The notes under the pieces: model-generated
Told to the model about the DNA's origin: nothing
What the model saw: only the letters and a program-made list of their open reading frames with translations
The model's database searches: none
Position numbers and translations under genes: made by a program
Part shown: piece by piece, positions 21,786 through 33,455 of the stretch
Layout of the letters: every line of letters starts with the position of its first letter
Position numbering within the stretch: the stretch's first letter is position 1
Assembly: GCA_907163375.1 (NCBI GenBank)
Contig: CAJQUW010003166.1
Coordinates: 154,648-218,647 of the forward strand
DNA length: 64,000 nucleotides
Source of the DNA: Prostheceraeus crozeri
Taxonomy: Eukaryota > Platyhelminthes > Polycladida > Euryleptidae
Reading direction: 5' to 3'

Positions 21786-23051
21786 CTGAAACAAAATGTA
21801 GTAAATGTTATCTATCACGAATTTAATCAAACTGAAATTTTCAACCATAGACGATGAAAAAATAAGTAACAAAATAACTTGCACATTACCGTCCATGTTT
21901 CTAGTAACCGCATTGGTGCCTGCGAAAAAGCGTTTATTTTATTGAAGTGACCACTTTTACAGCTCTCTTTTGAAAAAGTCATGCACTGACATGCACATGC
22001 ATACAAGACAAAATGTTGAACGATCCAAAGCGATATGTGATTACGAATATCATTACCTTGTTATTCATTAAAAGTGTTTGGAAGCTAAGAAAAATACACG
22101 CAAAAAATTCAGTAAATGCGTTGCTCAAAGTATTCAAATACAGATATGGATTAGAATAAACGTACATATTCTTCAGTATGAGTACACTATATTTTTGACA
22201 CAATCTAAATAGAAAATAATAGCACTTCTTTCCCTTCACAAGCTCTTTCGGTTTTACAAGTCAGTCTTAGTGTCTAAAATTATCACAGAAGATAATCTTC
22301 TAATCCGTTACTAAGAGGGACTGGGGCGTTACTGGGAACTTGCTCAAAAACAAGTCACAGAAAGTAATCAAGCTTCAAAACAATTGCACACTTTAGAGCG
22401 ATGCATTTTAGATACTCTTCCATAAGATGTTGCTATTAGCAGTAAATATATTAGTTTTCTCTCCCGAGTAATTTTAATGCCAGCAAGAACAGTAGTTAAA
22501 AACAAAAATATGTACACAGTCTGTGTACGTTGTGCACATATTTTTAGCTATTATAACTACTCGGGAGAGAAAACTGACATTTTACTGATTCATCATGGTC
22601 GTCCCGCCATCAGTCATCTCATATGTTGTTATTAGAATATTTCATGCAACGTTGAGCAATTTTCTGCAGTTATCCTTGCATATGGATTGATATTATCATT
22701 GTTTTGTTTCGTATATCTACCGCACAATGTACACAGATTTTTTATGGCAAATCGGTAATTATGATTGCCATGACTAAAGAACTTATTATAATCATCATCC
22801 AAGTATCCATTAAATGAGAGCAAAACAATGGAAATCTAGAAATATCTCATAAGACATAGCCTACGCATGGTTCCTACGCATAGTGCTACCATATTGAAAT
22901 ATTAACTCTTGGTACAAATTTCCATTGATACATTGAATGATCTATACATGTTAATTAATGAATTGATATATACAGCAGTATAAATTGAGTTTTATTATTA
23001 CTGACCAACTTTTCATTGATCAAAAGTTTAATTTGAATGGGAAACCCGCAC
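21786..23051. other. DNAH6 intron with an inverted repeat
   Basis: 1.27 kb intron. Apart from the hairpin at 22451-22576 I see no coding or RNA feature. Confidence 0.5.
22451..22576. repeat. Inverted repeat hairpin
   Basis: The arm TTAGTTTTCTCTCCCGAGTA at 22451 pairs with TACTCGGGAGAGAAAACTGA ending at 22576. A second, inner inverted pair is GTACACAG/CTGTGTAC near 22512-22528. Likely a small fold-back element. Confidence 0.7.
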
Positions 23052-23433
23052 TTTTATCTTTCATCTGGCAGTATTCGCGACAAAAAAGTAGTTCACGTTC
23101 ATCTATAAGAATATTCTCACCAAACTCCCGATCAGGCTTCGATTCCATAGCAGCATCAGCATGAAACCGTCCTTGTTTGCCTTTGCTAGCAGATGCACTA
23201 TCAGCTTGTCCACTGTGCGGTCGAGAGATAGCGCCTTGTCGCTCAAGAAGCTCTGGTGGAAGAGTAGGCACCGGAGAAGCGGGAGAATCGAGGGGATCTA
23301 ACGTCCCTGACCGACGTAGCTTTTTCGGGTCTGGCGGGATAACAACAGTGTATCCTTCCTCCTCCAATCGCAACTTATTCTGATTTTGAATATAATGTGG
23401 TTGATTATGAGCTTGATGGGACTTGAGAACATT
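23052..23433 (-). CDS. DNAH6: DNAH6 exon (residues ~69-196, N-terminal tail)
   Basis: Acceptor TTTTCAG at 23434. The exon opens NVLKSHQAHNQPHYIQNQNK, the first clearly conserved DNAH6 block. The rest is low-complexity, proline/serine-rich and probably disordered, ending in CREYCQMKDK. The donor I chose is AAAA|GTGCGG at 23051. It is a weak donor, but it gives phase 1, which is exactly what the next exon needs. Reading through instead meets a stop at about 23020. Confidence 0.8.
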
Positions 23434-23684
23434 CTGAAAACCAGAGAAGGACATTCAAAAAAGCATTCATTCAAAGCCCTGTCAGATTGCAACACAACTT
23501 GCCGTTTCTTTGCCCAATAAATTTATCGAGAGAACTTTTGTTCCGCTTTTGGACAAACTATGATATCCTATCACATAAAGATCAAGATGTATCAATGATG
23601 AGATATTGTGATACTATCACTAGGCCTATACAAAAATAAATTTTTAAAAATCAGTGCTTAAGATCATAGCTTCAATTAGCTTAC

Positions 23685-23892
23685 CAATGGTTCCAACGGC
23701 TGAATTGGGGGGATCGCCATCGTTTTCTTCTGAGCTCTGGTCGGAGGAGTGAATCCTAATGCATTTGGGTTTCTAGGAATTCCCTGTCGACTTGGATGAT
23801 AGAGTATCCGTCGTTTGAGGGAATTAGAATCATTTCCACTGGTTTGCATTTGCTGTCCATTTTGGACACCATTCATTTTGGATGTCATTGCA
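23685..23892 (-). CDS. DNAH6: DNAH6 exon with start codon (residues 1-68)
   Basis: The start ATG is at 23888-23886. An acceptor (TTTCAG) lies only 4 bases upstream, so exon sequence begins at 23892 and the 5' UTR must continue in at least one more upstream exon that I cannot place. The exon ends CCATTG|GTAAGC, phase 0. The encoded tail segment ends PPIQPLEPL and joins NVLKSHQ in the next exon, matching the vertebrate DNAH6 arrangement as I recall it. The extreme N-terminus is poorly conserved in this family, so the exact start is inferred. Confidence 0.82.
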
Positions 23893-26800
23893 CTGAAATG
23901 GAATGAGGCTAACTATGGTCATACACGTAGGGCTACATACTTAACATTAAATTGATATTCAACAGAATGCGACATAATAAAAATTAATCGATATACACGT
24001 ATATTACACTTATTTTTCCTATTTATTCCTGGATCCCTCCTTATTTCGGCCTTTGAAAATTCGAAGATCAAAATTTCAAACAATGGTGCTACAGGTTTCT
24101 CATGCATTACACAGAACATAGAAAACACAGAAATATGAATAATCAGTACACATAATGATTAATACAGTATATGAATAATCAATACATCAGGACCTTCAAT
24201 ATTTCAGTTTGTGAATATTCAATCAGTAGATACAATTTTTAAAAAATCTGCTTCGATTTACAAAGTCTGAAACAATAATAATAGTCGCGCAGTTCTCAGA
24301 GTGAAAATTGTTCTTTATTGGTTTATAAAATTAATCATGTGAAATGGCGATAAACAATGTTTTGCGATAATCTACTAGCTGAAGGGGATATGAAGTCAAA
24401 AACTGATGATCACATGTCTGTAGTAATGAACACTGTAACAGCGATGGCTGTACAAATCATCGGCTTTCAAGGCACGACAAGATCATGCTAACACAGATTC
24501 TCCCGCATAGGGGTTTATGAAACTTTTTAGTAGACAATCCAGTTCGTTCGTCCGAAACAGATGAACCAAATAGCAGGAGATTAACATGCATCTATAGACT
24601 ACGTGCCTCAACGATCAAAATGTACACCAAGAACATAGATTGAACTCACGGGATCCGGGTTGGATTGGCACATTATTTCTTCTATACCTAGCATACAGTC
24701 AGACTAAAACATCAGTTGTTGCTGATGACCATTCTAAAATCTGTTCACGAACACATAGGGTGTGATTTATGTGTGGCAGACTTGAAAAGGTAGTGGTATC
24801 ACATGCGTATTTCATAATTAATCAACAATCCGAAGAACTACAACAGAATGTTGTAGAGCAAGGTCTCTAAAAAGGAAACCTGTGGGTTGTGGACGCTAAA
24901 AGTTTCACCGATGCAGACGAACAACATTTTTCCACGGAAATGGTCCATAATTCAGAGAATAAGGCTTGGATGAACAATGAAATTCAACTTTTGCCATAAC
25001 AATTACTGAAGTCTAGTGTCATAGACATAGGAAAAATTGCAGACAAATCAGCTTGAGGTAATTGAAACAAAATCATGAAATTAAGAGATATCAAAGTGAA
25101 GCATGTGTGGAACTGTGTCTGAAGCATGCTTCTTTTCAATGATTGAACAAATCAGAGAACTGTAGCTGATGTCATCCTCCATTATCCACACTATTATGTC
25201 TATGTACAATATATATACATGCATAGGAATAATTATAGACAACATTCATTTTTAGCCTGGAGGATTCCAATTTAGACAATATGCAGCAGCCTAATCAACA
25301 CGCTCGCTTTCTATTAGCCTTTCATTTCACTTTCTTGAAGTCAATTTTGTTTTATATTTAAGATATATATTTTTCAAGGAACAGTGTGAGAAGGAATCGT
25401 GCATTGGAACAATGTTGATTGAAAAATATTGCTGTGGTGTTCGATCAAATGCGAAATGAAACATGGACGTGATAAAATCATGATAACTGCAGCTCATATT
25501 CACTTTCTCCAAAATTATAAGAACTTATACAAGAAATTTCCCAACATTTTGCCCTTCCTTGTCCATGCGAAATGACCATTAAAAAAACTGTAACACTCGC
25601 TTGCGTGTGAAAAATGGGTCATGACAGTCGCATAAATATTCAAACATTTCATTTTTAAAAAAATTCTGTATGTTAATGCCAAATCATTAGTTTGCTGCCT
25701 ATCGAAATTTTACGCATACGTGAATGAAAAATAAAATTTGAGGATGACTAATCTCGTGAGGAAAGTTGGTTCACTTCCTCACCCTATTTAAAAATATACA
25801 ATTAGCATTTTCTTAATTGCCATGAACCAAATGATAAATCAAAATGGACAACACAATTAAATCTTTTATGATTATCGGCAGATTTATAACTCCTGTGAGC
25901 ACTATCTCTCTATTAAAAATATGATATGCATACTGTATACATACACAACTGAAATAGAACTTATTCACATATGGACAGTCGATGTTTCAAAATTCTCCTA
26001 ATGCGTGGTTAGGTTTTTATCAAACATGGAAATGCATGGATGAAATTTCACTTACAATTTCGGTACATTATTTGAGATTAAATTCAAAAGCTAACATGAT
26101 TAATCACAAGACTAAACATGAAGACAAAATAGCAACTAAATAAAAGTGCATTTAGAGCAGACATAACAGGATTTACTCCTTGGAACATAAACTTATGCAC
26201 AAAATTCATCTCAAATGCACAAAATCTGGTGTAGTAGTTGCGAGACCAAAATTGCACTGTGTTAACCGGTGTATTATACAATGCCAATCACAACCGGAAT
26301 TTTATGTAGTCAGCGCCAGAGTGCGACACCTGATTGCCTTGGCACGGTCTTCTATTTTTAGATTCCTTCGAATCCGAGCGCGGTAGACGCATCATCCATT
26401 TAAAGAATTCCTGAAGAAACCGTGCCAGTGCGCCGAAACGGGCAATCTGGCGCACGCTGGTTCTTCAAAAGTTCGGCTCGGGTGCCAATCAAGGACCATC
26501 ATATTTTTTTTCATGGGAGTGACATGAAATACGTTGATTGGGGAATACTATTCACCACGCATGCACTTATCTGCGATCAGTCAAGAAAAGCCTGCATCTA
26601 GCCTTTAATAATAACAATTGTAATAGGCTGTATGACTTAAGTTGTTAAATACAACTCATTTCGCTTTCGCTAAAATGTGGCTGAAAGATCATTGACCTTA
26701 ATTGTCTGTTTATGAGTGCTGATACAAATTATGTGAACTCAACCGTCGAAAACGAGATCGTCAATCACAAAAAAAATTATGCTGAGAAATCAATTTTGAT

Positions 26801-27889
26801 GCGAAATAGTTATAACCACGATTTTACAAACGCAATACATAATGCATCACCATAACAGTAAGCATTTAAACAACTTATTACTAATTCAAAAAGATCACTT
26901 TTATTTCAACAATTGCAATTGACTTAAAATTTACTAGAAGCTACAGTATTTTTTATTAAATTGCTTAATTGAATAAACCGCCTCAATTTGAAAAATATCA
27001 TATGTAAATGTTCCAAATGTACAATTTCATTTTCTTTATCTTATGAATCCCTCACAAAAATCATCAAAATAATTGACTCAAAATATAGGTTGTGACACTA
27101 CGATGGTGAGGAAGGTTGAAATCCGTGAGGATGCGGAATTGTGAAGGTCTGATGGACTAAATGCAAGATGATGAGCGCTTTGCGAACAATGCTATCCATC
27201 GAATTCACTGAGACAGAAATTACGGGAGACAGAGGGAAATATTCTACAAAATGAAGATGGAAAGATAAGCATTTTTTCAACTTAAGTTACTGCATCTAGA
27301 TAAAATTGTAAGCTTAAGTTAGACAAGAAGATATGAATAACGTCAAAAGCAAGACACAATGCTAGTGTCCGAGTGGAATCATCAGGGCATCATGGTTATT
27401 AGGTTAGAGTGCATCCAAGACAGGCAGGCAAAGTCCTGCGTGTGGACGGCAAGGTTTGCAATTGGTGTGATGATGTTAGTCAATGATGTCAGTCTAAATG
27501 TCTAAAATAAGGTCATTTTCCAGATTATAATTTTCAGTATATTCATACTACTTTAATTCCTTGCTTATTATTGACTTTTTGTTTGTAGTCACTGGGAAAA
27601 TCATGTCCTCCAAAGTCGCTGAAGCAGAAAATCACATTAGTGCCGCCCAAAAATGGTACAGGACGCATTTTACATGAGGTGTATCGTTAATAAAATGACT
27701 GCATGAAAATTCAGAGGCGCAATCTTTGCGACCTGTATGAATGTGAAGCCAATTTTGAAGTGTTTTGTCAGTGTCAAACCTAGGTCGACATAATAAGCTC
27801 ATACACTGATAATGACAAAAAGTCATTCAAGGAAAACAAAAACAATTATTCGAATACTTTTAAGAAAAGAGACTTGCTATTAAGACCTG
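23893..27889. other. Intergenic region upstream of DNAH6
   Basis: About 4 kb with no gene that I can support. It should contain the DNAH6 5' UTR exon(s) and promoter, but no motif fixes them. An imperfect GC-rich fold-back (26313-26461, sharing CAGCG, GATTGCC and GGCACGGT with the opposite arm) is the only structure seen. Confidence 0.45.
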
Positions 27890-28990
27890 GGGTTTGATTT
27901 AATCTAGGAGTTTTATTATTTATTAACAACTATTCTACGCGAGTTTCAAATTCACCACGTCCTGTGCATTTGACAGAAAAACAGTTATTATTGTCATCAT
28001 TGCAGTTTGGACATTTGTTCTGAAGGCCACTTACGGCTGAGTTACCTCTCATATGTTCTTTTATTCATGTATGTAATCCCCCTTTCGTTTCTCCCAAGTA
28101 TTGGACATCATGATCATCCCGACATTCAAAATTATACACAACGCATAATCGCATCAGCTTATTTGTTTTATCCTTCAGACTAAAGTGCTGTCCAGTTTTA
28201 CACGCGTTGAAAATTATTTTTACATCATGATCCAATTTCCTAAATACTTCAACAAATTTGCGTCGGAATTTCATGGAAGTGTGGGTCGAGTCTCCCTAAC
28301 TCTGCTTTTCTGTACCTGACATTTTTAGCGCTTTTTACAATACCACCTGGTTTGATGTCGCCCCAGTAACTGTTTAACTGTATGTCCGAAACGTGTTGAT
28401 CATGAATCATTTATGAGCGGTAGTTGGATGTACATTCTTGACTTCTGATTATTTAAATCATTAGCCGATTTACGATGTGGAGGTGAAAATGAGATAGAAT
28501 GAGCAAGTCTTCGGATGCCCATTCGCAAGGAATCTATATGCAATGAATTGTAGCGATAGTCTTTTGTCTTCATCTGATGTTGAATATCTTCAAGCTCTGA
28601 ATTTTCCGTTTTTATAACTGAGTTTTTTCGGCCATGAAGCAGGTGGCTTCTCCACGGCATAATATGATTCATATCTTTTTATGTGAAGCTTTATGGAAAA
28701 AGTCTGATAGTCTTGACGACTTACAGTAGTGTCTAAAAATGACATTCAGCCATTTTGTGGTTTTTCAAGAGTAAATTGAATATGATTGTTAATATCATCT
28801 ACAATTTATAATAATCTATCGGAAGTAAAGCCAGAAGAGGCATCAATAATGAAGATGTCATCGATGTACCTTTTCCAAAATAAGAGATTATTATTAACAA
28901 CCTAAAATTTTAGATTCCAGAGTATTCATGTAAGTAATGGCCACAAACGGCAATTCATAATTTCCCACACTTAGACCTGAGCCTTTCTGC
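27890..28990 (-). pseudogene. Degenerate Penelope-like element (RT end plus GIY-YIG endonuclease)
   Basis: Read on the minus strand, the segment near 28880 gives FWKRYIDDIFIID, the catalytic YIDD of a Penelope-type reverse transcriptase, followed at about 28740 by a conserved FLDTTVS. Further on (28145-28040) comes a GIY-YIG nuclease signature VQYLGETKGGLHT, then after a stop IKEHMRGN, and a cysteine pair near 28005. Several stops and frameshifts mean it is inactive. The 5' end is cut off abruptly at 28990 by the palindrome next door. Confidence 0.75.
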
Positions 28991-30125
28991 CTGGTTACAA
29001 ACAACAAGCAAAGTCAGAATGAAAAATTGATAAAGTACAAGCATAACCATGACTTCGGAAATACGCAAGGTTATTAAACCAAACTTCACACACGACATAA
29101 CCACAACTCAGGCAATAGCGCAATACCACCTATAGACCAGCACTGCACCAAACACGTGCTCAGCAGAGCAAAACATTATAGCTCATCATTAAAACTATTT
29201 CACACAATCGCCACCAGCCAATCAATTTCAAGCATAGCCATAGCGACCAAAATATTTTCTCAATTAACGCAAACAACACCACAAACTAATGTTTATGATC
29301 CCAAAGGATGCGCAATTCAGTCCCCATTCTCCTGCGTGCCCTGCAACGGACAGAGCAGGCTCTCAAAGTTGACCTAATTTCACGGATTTCACGAAATCTC
29401 ACCATCTCCTCCTCTACTAATTTCAAGCATAGCCATATCAACCAAGATATTCTCTCATTTAACGCAAACAACACCACAAACTAATGTTTATGATCCCAAA
29501 GGATGCGCAATTCAGTCCCCATTCTCCTGCGTGACCTTGCAACGGACACAGCAGGCTCTCAAAGTTTACCTAATTTCACGGATTTTACGAAATTTCACCA
29601 TCTCCTCTACTAATTTCAAGCATAGCCATAGCGATTAGTTTGTGGTGTTGTTTGCGTTAATTGAGTGAATATCTTGGTCGCTATGGCTATGCTTAAAATT
29701 AGTAGAGGAGATGGTGAGATTTCGTGAAATCCGTGAAATTAGTTCAACTTTGAGAGCCTGCTCTGTCCGTTGCAGGGCACGCAGGAGAATGGGGACTGAA
29801 TTGCGCATCCTTTGGGATCATAAACATTAGTTTGTGGTGTTGTTTGCGTTAATTGAGAAAATATCTTGGTCGCTATGGCTATGCTTGAAATTGATTGGCT
29901 GGTGGCGATTGTGTGAAATAGTTTTAATGATGAGCTATAATGTTTTGCTCTGCTGAGCACGTGTTTGGTGCAGTGCTGGTCTATAGGTGGTATTGCGCTA
30001 TTGCCTGAGTTGTGGTTATGTCGTGTGTGAAGTTTGGTTTAATAACCTTGCGTATTTCCGAAGTCATGGTTATGCTTGTACTTTATCAATTTTTCATTCT
30101 GACTTTGCTTGTTGTTTGTAACCAG
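28991..30125. repeat. Large palindrome (inverted duplication) with ~194-bp internal units
   Basis: 28991 (CTGGTTACAAACAAC) pairs with 30125 (GTTGTTTGTAACCAG), and the complementarity runs inward for several hundred bases. An accidental 73-codon open frame is present in both arms (29156-29377 plus, 29739-29960 minus) with one residue different. Within the left arm a unit starting AATTTCAAGCATAGCC recurs at 29224, 29419 and 29612 (spacing 195 and 193). The right arm holds fewer units. The turn-around is near 29635. Confidence 0.9.
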
Positions 30126-31687
30126 CCCCATTTCTTTGATTTTCACAAAGGGACTACATTTTTGCTGATAAGGAAATGTATTAATTTGTTGAGAATTGCC
30201 CTTGGTACTTGGTAGTAACCCTTCATAATGTCACTTCCTATCTAAAACCTACAATTTTTGTTGTATTTTTCACAGACCTTATGGTTCCACAACACTTTGG
30301 CCTATCTGCTTCACTTAACTAAATCGGCCAAACTGGAATCTTTACATGGTAAGCGCAATTTTTTCTTGCACCTCTGTGAAGGTGGTCAGCGCGCTCCCCA
30401 GCTTATTTAATCGTTCGAAAGTTTCTTTCCATCAAGTCACCGTGCTTTTCCTCCGACACACTACCTGCAAATTGAACGCGAGAATGTGACAAATTCAGCG
30501 CTCTGGCGCGCTTGAATGATGTCGCACAGGTTACAGGACTACACCAGGCTACACGCTTCAACTTCAATGGCTTGCCATGTATGTATCAGGTCCAAATGAC
30601 CATAATGTAAACTTGCCATGTAAACTTCATAGCTATTGATGCTGCTTATACGTATAATCAATGGCCATAAGTTGATATAATGAGTCATGTGCACTAATTT
30701 CGTACTCTGACATATCTATTCGGACCCTCGAAGCACTTTAGCATAGTTCACAGCTCGCTTGGTGTTGTCTGCGAATCCAATAGCGTTGAATGGTGTGCTC
30801 AGTGTTGATGCGAGCGTATCTCACTCTATTTCTAATAAAAGCACATTTAACTTGGCAAATAAAGTAGTATCTGGGGGTGGCACCTTCCCAAAATGCAGGA
30901 ACTAGCGTGCCTTATTGACATCCAATTAAGTAAGATACAACCTACTTTTCCCTTCCAAATACATCTGTAAATCAGTTACCAGTGCCGATGGCCCGTTCTG
31001 ATGCATAGCATCACACGAATTGGCCATGTGACTCACTAAGTCCACCATTGAAATAATGCCTCAGGTTTTCCTTTATCATTTCCACCCTAACGTCATTTTC
31101 ACTATAAGTTATTCTATTTCAAAGACCATCGATCTTTTTTCCACCTTATTTATCTCACTCTGATTCTCTTGTGCTGCGTGCTTAGCTGGAATGCAGGTGT
31201 GCCTAATTTGAATGTCATAGTTTTGACGAGAACTAGTTTGAACCCGTGTCTCCACGTGGCAGAGTGAACACTACCACACGGTCTCGGTGAATCTCATATT
31301 ACATGTCAGCAATTAATTAAGAATTACCTAATCTAGAGACTACGTGATAATGGCTGACGACTGATCATTCTTAAGAAAGATCATTTCAAATGTTTCAAGT
31401 TTCACCATTTGGAAATGAAAATATGAATGTGATCCTGATTGAGTATAATTCGTTTATGGAACAGTAATGAAATAAGTGTAAAAGGATGCTTCAATGACAA
31501 TTTTCAAATAATCATTCAATTTTTCTCAGACAGTTTGTTTGGTATGGTTCTAAGTTGTATATGCATGAAAGCAACTGTGCTATGTTCATTTTGTCTCATG
31601 GAAAATCATGTTCAAAGCAGTGCATTCTAATAAATTTAAATAGAATTTATATTGAAGTGCTATTGATCTTACTTTTTTTCATTTTAG
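30126..31687. other. Intergenic region and probable NAPG first exon/intron
   Basis: Sequence between the palindrome and the first NAPG exon recognised. The NAPG start codon, about 18-20 codons upstream of 31688, should lie here or further left, but the short N-terminus is too weakly conserved to place. A tRNA-like SINE piece is at 31190-31290. Confidence 0.4.
31190..31290 (-). mobile_element. tRNA-like SINE fragment
   Basis: Minus strand reads GTGGTAGTGTTCACTC (A-box-like) then GGGTTCAAAC (B-box-like) in tRNA order. The same type of sequence occurs at 40710-40797. No full cloverleaf forms. Confidence 0.5.
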
Positions 31688-31755
31688 TCTGAAAACGTCG
31701 TTTCTGAAATGGAAGCCAGACATTGATAGCGCCATCGACGAATATCAGAAAGCTG
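31688..31755 (+). CDS. NAPG: NAPG (gamma-SNAP) exon, first one identified
   Basis: Gamma-soluble NSF attachment protein, a cytosolic TPR-like helical adaptor that links SNARE complexes to the ATPase NSF during membrane fusion. Acceptor TCATTTTAG at 31687, donor GCTG|GTAAGG. It encodes LKTSFLKWKPDIDSAIDEYQ-KA, matching the N-terminal helix pair of gamma-SNAP (the FLKWKPD block is diagnostic against alpha/beta-SNAP). The first base completes a codon from an upstream exon, so one earlier coding exon is missing from this annotation. Confidence 0.9.
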
Positions 31756-32244
31756 GTAAGGAAAAATCACTTCCAAGTTTTTACATATTAAGCCATTCGT
31801 CTAGATGTTTGAAAACCACAATTTGGACCACCAAATTTGAAAATTCCGGAATTTATTCAGAAATCTTTATTGCAATTAAGCCGCGATTACTTAGTAAAAT
31901 ATTCCCCATTTTGCACTACCTATTTGCTGTAACTTACCAAATGTTGGGCATCGTAAAAAATCAAAATTAGTCCCACTAGTCGTTGCTCCGTTTCTTTAGA
32001 TAATCCATCAATTCGCTCTGAGGATACGTGAATCGTATCTTGAGGAGCAAACATCATGCCGAAACTGGATTTTACAAGTGAACATGGATACTTAGTCAAT
32101 TATCCGGTATATTCAAAAAAGCACTTTAGGATTTTTAGCAATATGGAATTCAGAAAACTGGATATGTGGAACAAGAGAGATGAAAAAAAATGACAAGACA
32201 TAAGAAACGTGATTGTGTTCTTGACAGACAAGGTGAGATGAGAT

Positions 32245-33350
32245 CAGTTGACCTGCATGTTTCTAAGGCATTCGACAAAGTCTGGCATCAGGAACTTCTT
32301 AGGAAGCTTCAATGATATGGAGTTGCTGATCAACTCTACTAACTTATTGCTTCTTTCCGTAGTGACCGTCAGATATCTGACGTTTTGGATGGCCAAAAGT
32401 CTTCCACCAAAGTTGTGAATGCAGGAGTTCTTCAATTGTCAATTTTGGGACCAACTCTTTTTCTCCTGCGCATCAACGACTTCCCAGACTGCCTAGTGAG
32501 TAAATTGGTGATGTATGCAGATGCCACGACACTCTTCAATTCCAATGAGCGACTAGATAAGAACACTCATCAACGTCAGCGGTTATGCGACGTTCTTAAT
32601 GAAGACTTACGCAGGGTCTCAGAATGGGGCACCAAATGGCTTGTTTCTTTCAATCCTTCAAAAACTCAGATTATTCTGCACCTACGACTTAAAGGTGATG
32701 ATGTTCATTATAGCATTAAGATGTCAGATAGTAGGATCAGAGAACAAGATTCCATCTCCTTCCCTGGATTGTAGGTTACGAAAGACTTGTCATGGAAACC
32801 GTACCTGCAACTGTATCGTGCCTGCAACTATCTTCCCCCACAGACTGTCTGCTATCTTTACAATTCCCCTGTTCGTCCTCTGATGGAGTATTGTTGTCTT
32901 ATGTGGGCCGGCGCCCAAACAAACACATCTTAACCTCCTGGAACGGGTAGATAAACGTTTCAAAAATCTTCTGGGTGAAAAACTTTCTAACAAGTTGCAG
33001 CCGCGCTCCGTCAGACGGGATGTTGCCTCACTCAGTCTCTTCTAGATACTATTTCGGTAGAAGCAGCTCTGCAGTAATTGAGTGCGTACCCAAACCTAAA
33101 ATCTTCTACAGTAGCACACGCAGAGCTAATGCAGTCCCATGCTATCATGTGAGGTTAGAACGCGCGCGAACTGAGAGTTGTTCGAAAACTTTTTTGTTCG
33201 CATGGCACAGATTTGAAATCAGCTTCCCCAGACCACTCCCCCTGACCAATACAATCTTGACACTTTCACGAGGCGTACGAACAGGCTTCTGATGGGGACA
33301 GCCTAATCAGATTAGAAGATCTGTTTTTCCCCTATTTTTTATCTAAAATA
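32245..33350 (+). pseudogene. LINE (jockey/CR1-like) reverse transcriptase fragment
   Basis: Decayed non-LTR retrotransposon in the first NAPG intron annotated. Reading across stops and shifts: an RT motif A region HVSKAFDKVWH (about 32262), a VLQLSILGPTLFLLRINDFP block (about 32430), and the catalytic box MYADATTLF at 32514, in which the second Asp of YADD is changed to Ala. The C-terminal part SNKLQPRSVRRDVASLSLFY RYYFG and ECVPKPK near 32990-33100 is typical of jockey-like LINEs. The 5' part with the endonuclease is absent. Confidence 0.8.
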
Positions 33351-33455
33351 GCACAATTTATTACTTTTTCATTGAGTAACCCCTAGCTTCGTTCATGGTT
33401 CATAGCTGTGCTAGGAGTTACAATTGGCAATAGTCCTTGACTATTCATTTTAATT

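Larger units (their letters stand above)
588..23892 (-). other. DNAH6: DNAH6 gene span (5' half), axonemal dynein heavy chain 6
   Basis: Gene-level entry. It encodes a monomeric inner-arm axonemal dynein heavy chain, the ATP-driven motor that slides doublet microtubules in motile cilia. Twenty-one exons can be placed from the start codon at 23888 down to 588. Each junction is GT-AG and the phases of neighbouring exons agree. The exons give 2262 codons, roughly the first half of a protein that is about 4100-4200 residues in vertebrates. Order: N-terminal tail (residues 1 to about 1025), linker (about 1025-1500), AAA1 (P-loop near 1633), AAA2, and the AAA3 P-loop at the end. AAA4-AAA6, stalk and C-terminus lie beyond the left edge. 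Assignment to DNAH6 rather than another inner-arm chain rests on my recall of tail motifs such as LVPDTYFDAF, KMTYTEQA and NTMHVLAVNSV. DNAH family is near certain; paralogue 6 is very likely. Confidence 0.93.

Noticed and set aside
29156..29960. Two near-identical 73-codon open frames as a duplicated gene
   Set aside because: They are mirror images within the palindrome, with no known domain and no start or promoter context. Identity follows from the arm identity.
30290..30345. Candidate NAPG first exon ending at TTTACATG|GTAAGC
   Set aside because: The frame that would fit phase 2 encodes nothing like the gamma-SNAP N-terminus and is soon interrupted, so the start exon is left unplaced.
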